From Marinobacterium aestuarii (GTDB lineage Bacteria; Pseudomonadota; Gammaproteobacteria; Pseudomonadales; Balneatricaceae): a stretch of 64,000 nt of DNA. The stretch lies in NCBI RefSeq assembly GCF_001651805.1, contig NZ_CP015839.1:4340001-4404000 (forward strand). The letters run 5' to 3'. This document shows positions 56,352 through 64,000 of the stretch, piece by piece. The position numbers and the translations under genes were made by a program. The stretch's first letter is position 1. Each line of letters opens with the position of its first letter. The notes under the pieces were generated by a model, which saw only the letters and a program-made list of their open reading frames with translations, did not search any database and was not told where the DNA came from.

Positions 56352-56449
56352 GAGTGCTCTCTAAACTGGGCACGAAGCCCGGTCACCATGGGCGACCGGG
56401 CACGCGGCTACCTGCTCTCCCGCCACAAAACAGCGGGGGGGATTAGGCC

Positions 56450-57757
56450 TTAAAGCGCAGTACCGGCGTCTGCCTGTTCGAACATCGCATTGATGTCGCC
56501 CGAGGTGACCGCCTTGCCGTCATTGCGTCCGTGATCGGCACCGCCCAGACCCAGCGCAGGCTCGGTCTTGACGTGGGCAGCCTGTGCTCTCAGGGCACCT
56601 ACGGTGCAATTCTCGCGACCATGAATGGCGAACGGATCGAAGGAGAACTCTCGCATCGCATTGAGGTGGGTCACCTTGTCGACGGTTTCCTTCGACAGGT
56701 GCTGCAGCCCTTCCCAGGCCGTTTCAGGCGAGTGTGGCCAGGTGCAGTCGGAATGCGGGTAGTCGCTCTCCCAGGTAACCATGTCTTCGTTCATAAAGCT
56801 CAGGTTTTGCAGGCCAAACTTATCTTCGATGAAGCAGGTGACGAAGTGCTTCTTGAAAATATCGCTGGGCATCTGCCCATCGAAGTTGGAGTTGGTCCAG
56901 GCATTGTGGTGACGGTGAGTGAAGTCGGCACGCTCAAGCAGGTAAGGAATCCAGCCAATGCTGCCCTCGGACAGGGCCATGCGCAGATTGGGGAATTTCT
57001 TCCACATCGGCGCCCAGATCCAGTCAGCCGCAGAGTTAGCGATAGAGATCGGCATGGTAGTGATCCAGGCGTCGATCGGCGACAGGTCTGAGGCATGAGT
57101 TGCCTTAACCCCGGTGCCGATGTGGCAGCAAATCACAACATTGTTGTCCGAGCAGGCTTTCCACAAAGGATCCCAGTAGTCGCTGTGGATCGACGGATAG
57201 CCATGCACAGCCGGATTGTCCGACAAGGACACAGCATGCACGCCCAGCTTCGCGAGGCGATTGACTTCAGCGGCGGCGGCCTGCATGTCCCACCAGGGCA
57301 CCAGCATCAGAGGAATGAATCGACCAGGGGCTGCATTGCACCAGTCATACAGGTGCCAGTCGTTATAGGCACGGATGGCAGCCAGCGAAACATCACGATC
57401 ACTGTGTACCTGGAAGCGCTGACCGGCAAAGCCGGGAAAAGTCGGGAAGCACATGGAGCCGAGCACACCGTTGGCATTCATGTCGTCAACGCGGTCCTTG
57501 ATGCTCCAGGTACCACGGCGCATCTGGTCATAGCCCAGCGGCTCCATGCCGTACTCTTCCTTGGGCCGACCCACGACCGAGTTCAGGCCCATGTAACCGG
57601 TGGCCTGCTCCTCGAAAACCCACACATCACGTTCGCCGCTCTTAACGACATGGGGCTCCCGCCCCTTGAAACGCTCAGGCATATGACGAGCAAAAGCATT
57701 TGGTGGCTCAATCGCGTGATCATCAACGCTGACCAGGATCAGATCTTCAACCTTCAT
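56450..57757 (-). CDS. Amidohydrolase-superfamily (COG2159) protein, long form
   Basis: 435 residues with a TIM-barrel metal enzyme of the ACMSD-like group, whose members decarboxylate or hydrolyse cyclic acids. It starts VSVDDHAIEPP, where DxH replaces the usual HxH metal motif. Later parts are CCHIGTG, NLRMALSEG and WESDYPHSDCTWPHS, with the final metal aspartate. This long form is common in clusters breaking down terpenoids, steroids or aromatics, but its substrate is undefined. The ATG at 57757 (MKVEDLIL) is preferred; the frame opens 15 codons earlier. A promoter lies just upstream. Confidence 0.85.
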   Translation of the reverse strand: MKVEDLILVSVDDHAIEPPNAFARHMPERFKGREPHVVKSGERDVWVFEEQATGYMGLNSVVGRPKEEYGMEPLGYDQMRRGTWSIKDRVDDMNANGVLGSMCFPTFPGFAGQRFQVHSDRDVSLAAIRAYNDWHLYDWCNAAPGRFIPLMLVPWWDMQAAAAEVNRLAKLGVHAVSLSDNPAVHGYPSIHSDYWDPLWKACSDNNVVICCHIGTGVKATHASDLSPIDAWITTMPISIANSAADWIWAPMWKKFPNLRMALSEGSIGWIPYLLERADFTHRHHNAWTNSNFDGQMPSDIFKKHFVTCFIEDKFGLQNLSFMNEDMVTWESDYPHSDCTWPHSPETAWEGLQHLSKETVDKVTHLNAMREFSFDPFAIHGRENCTVGALRAQAAHVKTEPALGLGGADHGRNDGKAVTSGDINAMFEQADAGTAL

Positions 57758-57819
57758 TATTATTCGCTCCGCTAACGGGTTTTCTTTAAGTGCTTCGATC
57801 ATAGAGCACGATCAGACTT

Positions 57820-57849
57820 AATATAAACACATTTTTAATTTATGTTCAA
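57820..57849 (-). promoter_or_regulatory. Putative promoter for the amidohydrolase-acyl-CoA dehydrogenase operon
   Basis: On the minus strand TTGAAC (57849-57844), an 18-base AT-rich spacer and TATATT (57825-57820), about 62 bases before the ATG. The region 57780-57850 is clearly AT-rich against its surroundings. Confidence 0.55.
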
Positions 57850-57953
57850 TAAGCATCCGGAGAGCTTGGATATCACCAGCCCAAACCGCCCCTGACGGGC
57901 GGCACCAAGCCCGCGTGCAGACTGAGAAAGCCCCACAGGCCCCGGACGCTGGC

Positions 57954-59228
57954 TCAGTCCCAGATCACATGTACCTGGTGTGGGCCGCGCAGTTGCGCGC
58001 CTACAATCTCAGGCGCAGGCTTGGCTGGGTCGAGACGGATATTGGGCATCAGATCCAAAATGGCGTTAAGCGCGCACTGAATTTCCGTCTTGGCCACGAA
58101 CTGGCCAATACACATGTGCGGACCGAAGCCAAAACCGAAGGAGGGCCGAGCGCGTCGGTCGATATCGAATACATCGGCCTTATCAAACGCATCTTCGTCC
58201 CTATTGGCCGAGGTGACGATGCACGAAACCATGGCCCCCTTGGGTATGGCCACCCCGCGAATCTCGGTGTCCCTGGCCGCCTGGCGTACCTTGAAGGTCG
58301 CTACCGGCTCGTAGCGCACCGCTTCGTCGATGGCCTTGGACACCAGGCTACGATCGTTGCGCACACGCTCGAGCACCGCTGGATTCTGCAGCAGCAGCGT
58401 CATCAGGGTGCCAAAGGTTCGGGTTGTGGTTTCACTGGCGGCGGGCAGCAAGGACCTTACGAAAGTGGCAATCTCATGATCATCGAGTGATCGCCCCTCG
58501 TGTTCCGCCCGAATTAACCGGCAGATCAGGTCATCACCCGTAGCGCCCTCAGCGCGACGTTCCTCAACCACCACCTTGACCACATCATAAAGCGCCTGGG
58601 CAGCCTCCATCGCCGCACCACGCGCGGCGGCGGCCTTCTGCGGATCCACCTGCGGGCCCGCCAGAATCGCCAGAGCCCAGGCGGCATACTTCTCAATTTC
58701 CTCCGGTCGATCTTCCGGGAAGCCGATCAGCGAATAAATCACCCGAATCGGAAAATGCAGGGCAAATTCCATAAGGTCCGCAGCCTTACTCTCGACCATG
58801 GGTGTCAGGTATTCCTCGCGAATAACCCGGTCAATCTTGGTTTCCTTCCAGCGGTTGACGGTCTCGGGCATGAAGACGGGCTGCAACAGGTTACGGATAC
58901 TCTTGTGCGCTTCACCGTCCATCGCAGTGAGAATCAGCCCGTCAAAGAACGAGCCCAACCCCTCAGCAATAAAGCCGCTGGTGAAATTGGTGGCGTCACG
59001 CATAACAGCCATGACGTCGTCGTACTTGAACAGCGTGAAGGTCGGCCTATTGGGATCAAGCCCCGCGATTGACGGCACCCCCATGCTCGCCATGAAATTA
59101 CCTTCAAGCACCGGACTCTTCTCTCGCATCTCGCGATACACGGCATGCAGATCAATATCGCTGCCACGGTAGTTACTCGCCACGTTGGCGAACACCTGCT
59201 CCAAATTATCATCAGTTGGGGCGGACAT
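57954..59228 (-). CDS. Cytochrome P450
   Basis: 424 residues, a soluble class I bacterial P450. The heme ligand is Cys373 in FGFGFGPHMCIGQF. The I-helix has PAASETTTRTF (a variant of AGxET), and the K-helix has EAVR (ExxR). It inserts oxygen into a hydrophobic substrate and needs a ferredoxin and reductase, not encoded in this window. The N-terminal substrate regions do not identify a subfamily for me. In this cluster it probably starts or advances attack on a ring or side chain. Confidence 0.93.
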   Translation of the reverse strand: MSAPTDDNLEQVFANVASNYRGSDIDLHAVYREMREKSPVLEGNFMASMGVPSIAGLDPNRPTFTLFKYDDVMAVMRDATNFTSGFIAEGLGSFFDGLILTAMDGEAHKSIRNLLQPVFMPETVNRWKETKIDRVIREEYLTPMVESKAADLMEFALHFPIRVIYSLIGFPEDRPEEIEKYAAWALAILAGPQVDPQKAAAARGAAMEAAQALYDVVKVVVEERRAEGATGDDLICRLIRAEHEGRSLDDHEIATFVRSLLPAASETTTRTFGTLMTLLLQNPAVLERVRNDRSLVSKAIDEAVRYEPVATFKVRQAARDTEIRGVAIPKGAMVSCIVTSANRDEDAFDKADVFDIDRRARPSFGFGFGPHMCIGQFVAKTEIQCALNAILDLMPNIRLDPAKPAPEIVGAQLRGPHQVHVIWD

Positions 59229-59386
59229 AGTCGTCTCCTTATTGTTATACGGGGTCGCACTCTCGGCCCCACGGAGCCCTGCGCTGTGCTAGAAGGCATA
59301 GCACCGGCCTTAAGATTATGAACACTTTGTAGAACTATGCTCATTTAACTGAAAAACCAAGGAACTAGTGCTTAGAAGCCACGGCC

Positions 59387-59890
59387 TCAATAGGCCTGCA
59401 GGACATAGGTCAGGCGCCCACCAGCCAGCATCAGCCCACAGAACATGCTGATCTCAGCGACCTCTGCGGGGGTAAAACACTCCGCCAGACGGGCATAGTG
59501 CTGGTCATCGATCGCCTGGTAATTACCGGCAAAAAGTTCGGCGAAAACCAGCGCCGCCTGTTCTGCCGGCGTGAAGCGATCGCTATCCAGCGACAGGCAG
59601 GCGATGTCCTCTTCACTGACAGTGTCAGACTTGCGGGCCAGCTGACACGCCTGGCATGTAGTGATGCTGGCAACCTTCAGCCGCAGCAGTTCCCGCAGGC
59701 GCTCGCTCAACAAGCTGTCCTGATAGAAGCGCTCCAGCAGCTCCAGCCATGCCAAGGCGATGGGCGGGCGATTCGCCCAGGCCTGAACCGGCCTGGGTGA
59801 ACTCAGCATCTGGCTTCCAAGGCCACGCTCGATTGCCCCACGCAGTTCCGGTGGTATTGCATCCAGCGGTATCAGGGGAACCCGGGCCAT
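59387..59890 (-). CDS. Carboxymuconolactone decarboxylase/AhpD-like protein
   Basis: 167 residues in the AhpD-like fold. The CxxC pair of peroxidase-type members is present (TTCQACQLARKSDTVSEEDI, about 85-104), followed by a helical region (FTPAEQAALVFAELFAGNY). Members are either decarboxylases or thiol-dependent peroxidases; the CxxC favours redox use. I chose the ATG at 59890 (MARVPLIPLDAI). It lies 25 bases after the thiolase gene. The role in the pathway is not clear. Confidence 0.8.
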   Translation of the reverse strand: MARVPLIPLDAIPPELRGAIERGLGSQMLSSPRPVQAWANRPPIALAWLELLERFYQDSLLSERLRELLRLKVASITTCQACQLARKSDTVSEEDIACLSLDSDRFTPAEQAALVFAELFAGNYQAIDDQHYARLAECFTPAEVAEISMFCGLMLAGGRLTYVLQAY

Positions 59891-59915
59891 GCTCAATACT
59901 CTCCCGCCGACATTA

Positions 59916-61091
59916 TCAGTCGATCCGTTCAATAATGGTCGCCGTGCCCATGCCGCCGGCACAGCAGATTGCCTGCAGACCATAGCGGGCACCCCGGCGC
60001 TCCATCTCGTTCAACAGGCTCGTCAGCAGGCGGGCGCCGCTGGCGCCGAGCGGGTGACCAAGGGCAATGGCCCCGCCGTTCACGTTCAGCCGCTCGTGCG
60101 AAACGCCGGTCTCGCGCATCCAGGCCAGGGGCACGGATGCGAAGGCCTCGTTGACCTCGAACAGATCAATGTCATCCAGCCGAAGCCCGGCGCGGGCCAA
60201 CACCTTGTGGGTCGCCGCGATGGGCCCGGTAAGCATCAGCGTCGGATCGGCGCCTACAGTGGTAAAGGCACGGATACGCGCCCGGGCCTTGAACCCCAGA
60301 CGCTGCGCCGTCTCGGCCGACATCAACAGCAAGGCCGCGGCACCGTCGGATATCTGCGACGAGTTGCCCGCCGTGATCCGCCCCGTTTCAGGGCGAAAAC
60401 TGGTCTTCAGGGTCGACAGCTTTTCCCGCGAACTGTCGCGGCGAATCGTCTCGTCCGCCAGCAAGTCGGCCACAGGTTCAGTCAGCGCTTTCTCCCGCAG
60501 TGCCTCGACGGGAACGGGTACCAGTTCATTGGCGAAGTAGCCGGCGTCTGCCGCCCGGGCCGCGCGCTGGTGACTGGTGAAGGCGTAATCGTCCAGCTCA
60601 TCGCGGCTGATGGACCACTTGTCGGCAATGCGCTCGGCAGCCTCACCCTGGCTGGTAAGCTCGTACCTATCCGCGGCCATCCAGCCAAAAGCGTCGCCAT
60701 GGATTTCGCGATTGCTGCCCATGGGCACCCGGCTCATGTTCTCGGCACCGCCGGCCACGACAATATCTGCCGCACCCGCAGCGATGACCCCGGCCGCCAC
60801 ATGTACCGCCACTTCACCGGAGCCGCACTTGCGGTCCAGCGTCAGCCCCGGAACCGTGACCGGCCAACCGGCGCCCAGCAACGCCGTGCGAGCGATGTTG
60901 GCAGACTGCTCACCGATCTGTGTCACGCAGCCAAAGATCACATCGTCAACCTTTTCAGGCGCCAGGCCAACGCGTTCGACCAGCGCCTGGAGCACCAGGG
61001 CACCCAAGTGATCGGCACGCACCCCGGCGAGACTGCCTCGAAAACGGCCGACAGGCGTGCGGACGGCATCAACAATAACGACGCCCGTCAT
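59916..61091 (-). CDS. Acetyl-CoA acyltransferase (degradative thiolase)
   Basis: 391 residues. It splits 3-oxoacyl-CoA with CoA. Active-site Cys89 (DRKCGSGEVAVH, where most thiolases have NRxCxSG), the histidine in LGHPLGASGARL and the second cysteine in ICCAGGMGTA are all present. It overlaps the 3-hydroxyacyl-CoA dehydrogenase by four bases, so the two are coupled for consecutive beta-oxidation steps. Length is standard. Confidence 0.92.
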   Translation of the reverse strand: MTGVVIVDAVRTPVGRFRGSLAGVRADHLGALVLQALVERVGLAPEKVDDVIFGCVTQIGEQSANIARTALLGAGWPVTVPGLTLDRKCGSGEVAVHVAAGVIAAGAADIVVAGGAENMSRVPMGSNREIHGDAFGWMAADRYELTSQGEAAERIADKWSISRDELDDYAFTSHQRAARAADAGYFANELVPVPVEALREKALTEPVADLLADETIRRDSSREKLSTLKTSFRPETGRITAGNSSQISDGAAALLLMSAETAQRLGFKARARIRAFTTVGADPTLMLTGPIAATHKVLARAGLRLDDIDLFEVNEAFASVPLAWMRETGVSHERLNVNGGAIALGHPLGASGARLLTSLLNEMERRGARYGLQAICCAGGMGTATIIERID

Positions 61092-61993
61092 AGCGCACTC
61101 GCCTTGAGGCCGGAATCAGGCACCTGCTTTCCGTCCTCGTAACGGTAAACCCCGTGTCCGGATTTGCGACCCAGGCGACCGGCGGCGACCATTTTGATGA
61201 TCAGCGGACAGGGGCGAAATTTTTCACCCAGCGACTGATGCAGATATTTCAGCACTGACAGACGCGTGTCCCAGCCCGTCAGATCGCCCAGCTCCAGCGG
61301 CCCCATAGGGTGGTTAAAGCCCAGGCGCAAAGCAGTGTCGATATCCTCGGCGCTGGCGGTTCCTTCCTGCAGCATGTACATGGCTTCGTTGCCCAGCAGC
61401 GCAGACATGCGACTGGTGGTCAGGCCGGGGGATTCATTGACCACAATAGATGTCTTGCCCATGGCATCGCACAAGGCTCGCGTGCGCACCACGGTCTCAT
61501 CGCTGGTGGCCAATCCGCGAACCATTTCTATCAGCTTCATCTTGTGCACGGGGTTAAAGAAGTGCATGCCAATCACCCGCTCGGGGCACTTCAATGCCGC
61601 AGCAATCTCGGTCACGCTCAATGCCGAGGTGTTGGTGGCGATGATTGCGTCTGGCGCAAGCAGCGGCTCGGCCTGAACCACAACCGCCTTTTTCACGGCA
61701 AGCTGTTCGGACACGGTTTCGACCAGGCAGTTGGCGCCGGTTGCCGCTTCGCCGAGGTAGCTGCAGGTGGCCAGGCGCGCCAGAGCAGCCCCGGCTGACT
61801 CGGCGCTCATCTTGCCAAGCCTGACGCCATCATTGAGAATTTTTTCAATGCCGTCCCTGGCGCGCGCCAGGGACTCGACGTTGGTATCGACCAGCACCGT
61901 ATCAAACCCTGCACTGGCAAAGCCATGTGCGATACCGGTGCCCATCAAACCGGCACCGACGACTACAATTTTTTCTTGTTTGTTAGTGGTCAT
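61088..61993 (-). CDS. 3-hydroxyacyl-CoA dehydrogenase
   Basis: 301 residues, single-function (HbdA/PaaH type). The NAD-binding loop is VVGAGLMGTGIAHGFASAGF (about 11-30). The catalytic histidine is in IGMHFFNPVHKMKLIEMVRG with the paired glutamate, and the C-terminal dimer domain is complete (GFNHPMGPLELGDLTGWDTR). It oxidises 3-hydroxyacyl-CoA to 3-oxoacyl-CoA. It overlaps both the FAH-family gene upstream and the thiolase downstream. Confidence 0.93.
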   Translation of the reverse strand: MTTNKQEKIVVVGAGLMGTGIAHGFASAGFDTVLVDTNVESLARARDGIEKILNDGVRLGKMSAESAGAALARLATCSYLGEAATGANCLVETVSEQLAVKKAVVVQAEPLLAPDAIIATNTSALSVTEIAAALKCPERVIGMHFFNPVHKMKLIEMVRGLATSDETVVRTRALCDAMGKTSIVVNESPGLTTSRMSALLGNEAMYMLQEGTASAEDIDTALRLGFNHPMGPLELGDLTGWDTRLSVLKYLHQSLGEKFRPCPLIIKMVAAGRLGRKSGHGVYRYEDGKQVPDSGLKASAL

Positions 61994-62861
61994 GTTTCGC
62001 CCCCTGTTGGCTGCTGGACTTTTCGCTCACGACATTACGCAAGGTTCCGATGCCCTCGATTGTGGCTTCGACGACATCCCCTGGGTTGAGGAACAGACCT
62101 GTGCCCATTCCCACACCCGCAGGTGAGCCGGTGAAGAGGATGTCGCCGCAGGCGAAACTGGAGCGCTGCTGGACAAAGCTGACCAGTTGACCCACATCCC
62201 AGGTCATCTCAGTGGTTGAACCATCCTGACGGATGTCGCCATTCACCTTGAGGGTCAGGCGCAAGCCGGGTGAACCCGCCGGAAATTCGTCCTTGGTAAC
62301 AACCCAGGGGCCCACACCGGTAGTTCTGTCCTGGCTCTTGGCGGCGAACAGATCCATGCCGATACCCGCAGGGCCGCTGCGCTGCAAATCGCGGGCGCTG
62401 ACGTCGTTGCCCACGGTATAGCCCAGCACGCAGGCAAGGGGATCTTCCAGATCCACATCGGAATTACCGATCACCGCCACCAGCTCAACCTCATGATCAA
62501 GCTCTGCGGTCAGCGGTGGATAGCGAATCGGATCATTCGCGCCAATCAAGGCACCGTAGGCCTTGAGAAAGGCCACCGGTTGCGACGGCGCAGACAGGCC
62601 AAAATCTTCCGCCAGATGCTTGGCATAGTTCGCGCCCGCCACGACCACCCTGTTCACCGGCGCTATGGGTGGCAACAGCCGCACCTTGGACAGCGCCAGG
62701 GTTACATCGGAAAGGCATAACGCGCTTATTCCAGCACCGCCGGCAACCGCGGGCGCCCAGCTAGAGAACTCACCCTCTATAGGGTGCACTTCATCTCTGT
62801 CTGGATCGACCACCGCCCAGAACGGGTCGGTCTGATTGTATGAGCAACGCGCAAGCTTCAT
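61983..62861 (-). CDS. Fumarylacetoacetate hydrolase (FAH) family protein
   Basis: 292 residues. FAH-family enzymes are metal-dependent C-C hydrolases, decarboxylases or hydratases of oxo-acids. The metal and catalytic segment DHEVELVAVIG and YTVGNDVSARDLQRSGPAG are typical, as is the C-terminal GDILFTGSPAGVGMG. The N-terminal 60-70 residues are the usual cap. In a ring-degradation setting it could open or shorten a beta-diketone or act on an enol acid. It overlaps genes on both sides, so expression is coupled. Confidence 0.88.
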   Translation of the reverse strand: MKLARCSYNQTDPFWAVVDPDRDEVHPIEGEFSSWAPAVAGGAGISALCLSDVTLALSKVRLLPPIAPVNRVVVAGANYAKHLAEDFGLSAPSQPVAFLKAYGALIGANDPIRYPPLTAELDHEVELVAVIGNSDVDLEDPLACVLGYTVGNDVSARDLQRSGPAGIGMDLFAAKSQDRTTGVGPWVVTKDEFPAGSPGLRLTLKVNGDIRQDGSTTEMTWDVGQLVSFVQQRSSFACGDILFTGSPAGVGMGTGLFLNPGDVVEATIEGIGTLRNVVSEKSSSQQGAKHDH

Positions 62862-63937
62862 CAGACATCCACCTTGCCTACTTTTGCCGGATCCAGATGC
62901 AGCAGCTCGCAGGCATTTTTCCAGCGGATCTTCTGCAGATCTTCATCCGACAGGTGCAGGCCGTCGGTAAGGTCATGGCGAACGGCATCGCTGCCGCCAA
63001 AGTTGGACCCGTAAAGCACCCGGTCGGCGCCGATTACATCAACCATTGCCTGGCGCATCGGCAGCTCGTGCAGCTCCACGTCAAAGTAGAAGTTGGACAT
63101 ATACTCCAAGAATGGCTTCTTGTTGTTGTACAGGTCCAGATTCGGGTTGGTCTGAGCCATGCGCCCCAGCTGGTAAGGCACGAAACCGCCCCCGTGGGTA
63201 ATGTACACCTTCAGATTCGGGAAACGATCCAGCACACCACCATTGATCAGGTACCAGAAGCACTTGGTCTCATCGTAGTTCATGCCGACTATAGCAGTGG
63301 TCTCGTAACGATCGGTATTGGCCTCCTTGCCCCAGGTCACCGACTGGTTATAACCATGTACGAAGATGGGCACATCAAGATCGCAGAGCGCCTGCCATAC
63401 AGGATCCAGCTCAGGCGAGTCGTATTCCATGCCACCGAAATTGGAGCCACCGGCAACCAGACCTTTGGCGCCAAGTTCCGTAACGGCGCGACGAATTTCC
63501 TTGGCCGCTTCATGCGGTACGTTCAACGGCGCATGGGCCCAGAACATCAGGCGATTGGGCGCCTTGGAGCAATAGTCGGCCAGTACATCATTGACCGTGC
63601 GGGCAAAGGGAACGGCAAATTCAGCCTCGGCCCAGTACATGTAGCAGTGGCTCGGGACCGACAGCACCTGGGCATCCTGGCCCGCGGCATCCATCGCTGC
63701 CAGACGGTTGCTCGGGTCACGCCACTTGGCCATGTATTCTTCAACGTTCAGTGTCTCACCGCGCGCATGCGCCTCGCGCAGCGCCTTTTTTCGCTCCGGG
63801 GCACCAAGCGACAAAATCCAGTCACCCACACGCAGCTTGATGTCGCCATCGGGCTGGGCTTCAAAGGCCGGCCCCCAATAGGGATGCTGGTCATAGTAAT
63901 CAGGATGGGGAGCATGGGCGTGCAGGTCGATAAGCAT
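62861..63937 (-). CDS. Amidohydrolase-superfamily (ACMSD-like) protein
   Basis: 358 residues. The metal-binding HxH motif opens the protein (MLIDLHAHAPH, His6 and His8). A histidine in PIFVHGYN and another in YITHGGGFVP, with the late aspartate in LYGSNFGGSDA, fit the ACMSD/gamma-resorcylate decarboxylase group. It may decarboxylate or hydrolyse a ring carboxylate. I chose the ATG at 63937 over the frame start at 63961 because GAGG lies nine bases before it and the motif then starts normally. It is the first gene of the visible operon; anything upstream is outside the window. Confidence 0.85.
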   Translation of the reverse strand: MLIDLHAHAPHPDYYDQHPYWGPAFEAQPDGDIKLRVGDWILSLGAPERKKALREAHARGETLNVEEYMAKWRDPSNRLAAMDAAGQDAQVLSVPSHCYMYWAEAEFAVPFARTVNDVLADYCSKAPNRLMFWAHAPLNVPHEAAKEIRRAVTELGAKGLVAGGSNFGGMEYDSPELDPVWQALCDLDVPIFVHGYNQSVTWGKEANTDRYETTAIVGMNYDETKCFWYLINGGVLDRFPNLKVYITHGGGFVPYQLGRMAQTNPNLDLYNNKKPFLEYMSNFYFDVELHELPMRQAMVDVIGADRVLYGSNFGGSDAVRHDLTDGLHLSDEDLQKIRWKNACELLHLDPAKVGKVDV

Positions 63938-64000
63938 GTTCAGAACCTCGGAAAGTGGCACTTTTTGTGATTATGGGATGCTGGTTTTGTGGCCCGGCAG

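Overview
This window is a piece of a chromosome from a free-living, probably marine gammaproteobacterium of the Oceanospirillales/Pseudomonadales kind. The support is gene order and family similarity only: queA-tgt-yajC-secD-secF, a hemA-prfA-prmC-moeB block facing lolB-tRNA-prs-rplY-pth-ychF, a FimX-type protein, and many tripartite-transporter and acyl-CoA catabolic genes. A Marinobacterium-like source is my inference. GC content is high and even, and no plasmid, phage or intact transposon is visible.

Region 1 (1-11.8 kb) is a sugar-diacid locus, all on the minus strand. A tripartite tricarboxylate-type transporter (receptor, TctB, TctA) is followed by galactarate dehydratase, 5-dehydro-4-deoxyglucarate dehydratase, glucarate dehydratase, a GntR/FCD regulator and 2,5-dioxovalerate dehydrogenase. 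Together these take up galactarate and glucarate and convert them to 2-oxoglutarate. A LacI-family regulator lies upstream. Two promoters in the locus share the same -35, spacer length, and -10 sequence, and a third site upstream of lacI shares the -10 part.

Region 2 (11.9-21 kb) is mixed: a LysR regulator, an ankyrin protein, cytoplasmic asparaginase, a MOSC protein, a CPA1 potassium/proton antiporter, an MFS exporter, RidA and a CoA-binding protein. Region 3 (19.4-30.8 kb) is core information processing: moeB, prmC, prfA and hemA on the minus strand, then a TPR lipoprotein, lolB, tRNA-Gln, prs, rplY, pth and ychF on the plus strand. ispE, often found between lolB and prs, is absent here. 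The hemA-prfA junction carries an old tandem duplication.

A Met-Gln-Met-Gln tRNA cluster (29.86-30.73 kb) holds the most unusual feature. After each tRNA-Met come tandem units that repeat a tRNA-like 3' tail ending in CCA: two 68-base units after the first and seven 41-base units after the second.

Region 4 (31-44.7 kb) has a FimX-like degenerate GGDEF-EAL protein, serB, a DedA-PAP2 fusion, rnr, the Sec accessory operon with the queuosine genes, and tRNA-Leu. Region 5 (44.7-52.1 kb) has a small membrane protein, a decayed UPF0261 gene, an Lrp regulator divergent from a fused indolepyruvate ferredoxin oxidoreductase, decayed sequence, and a periplasmic double-Cache protein.

Region 6 (52.2-64 kb) is a minus-strand catabolic cluster: three acyl-CoA dehydrogenase family genes (one apparently without the catalytic glutamate), an atypical crotonase, two amidohydrolases, a P450, an AhpD-like protein, thiolase, 3-hydroxyacyl-CoA dehydrogenase and an FAH-family hydrolase. 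It looks like a pathway for a branched or cyclic hydrophobic carboxylate, with the substrate unknown.
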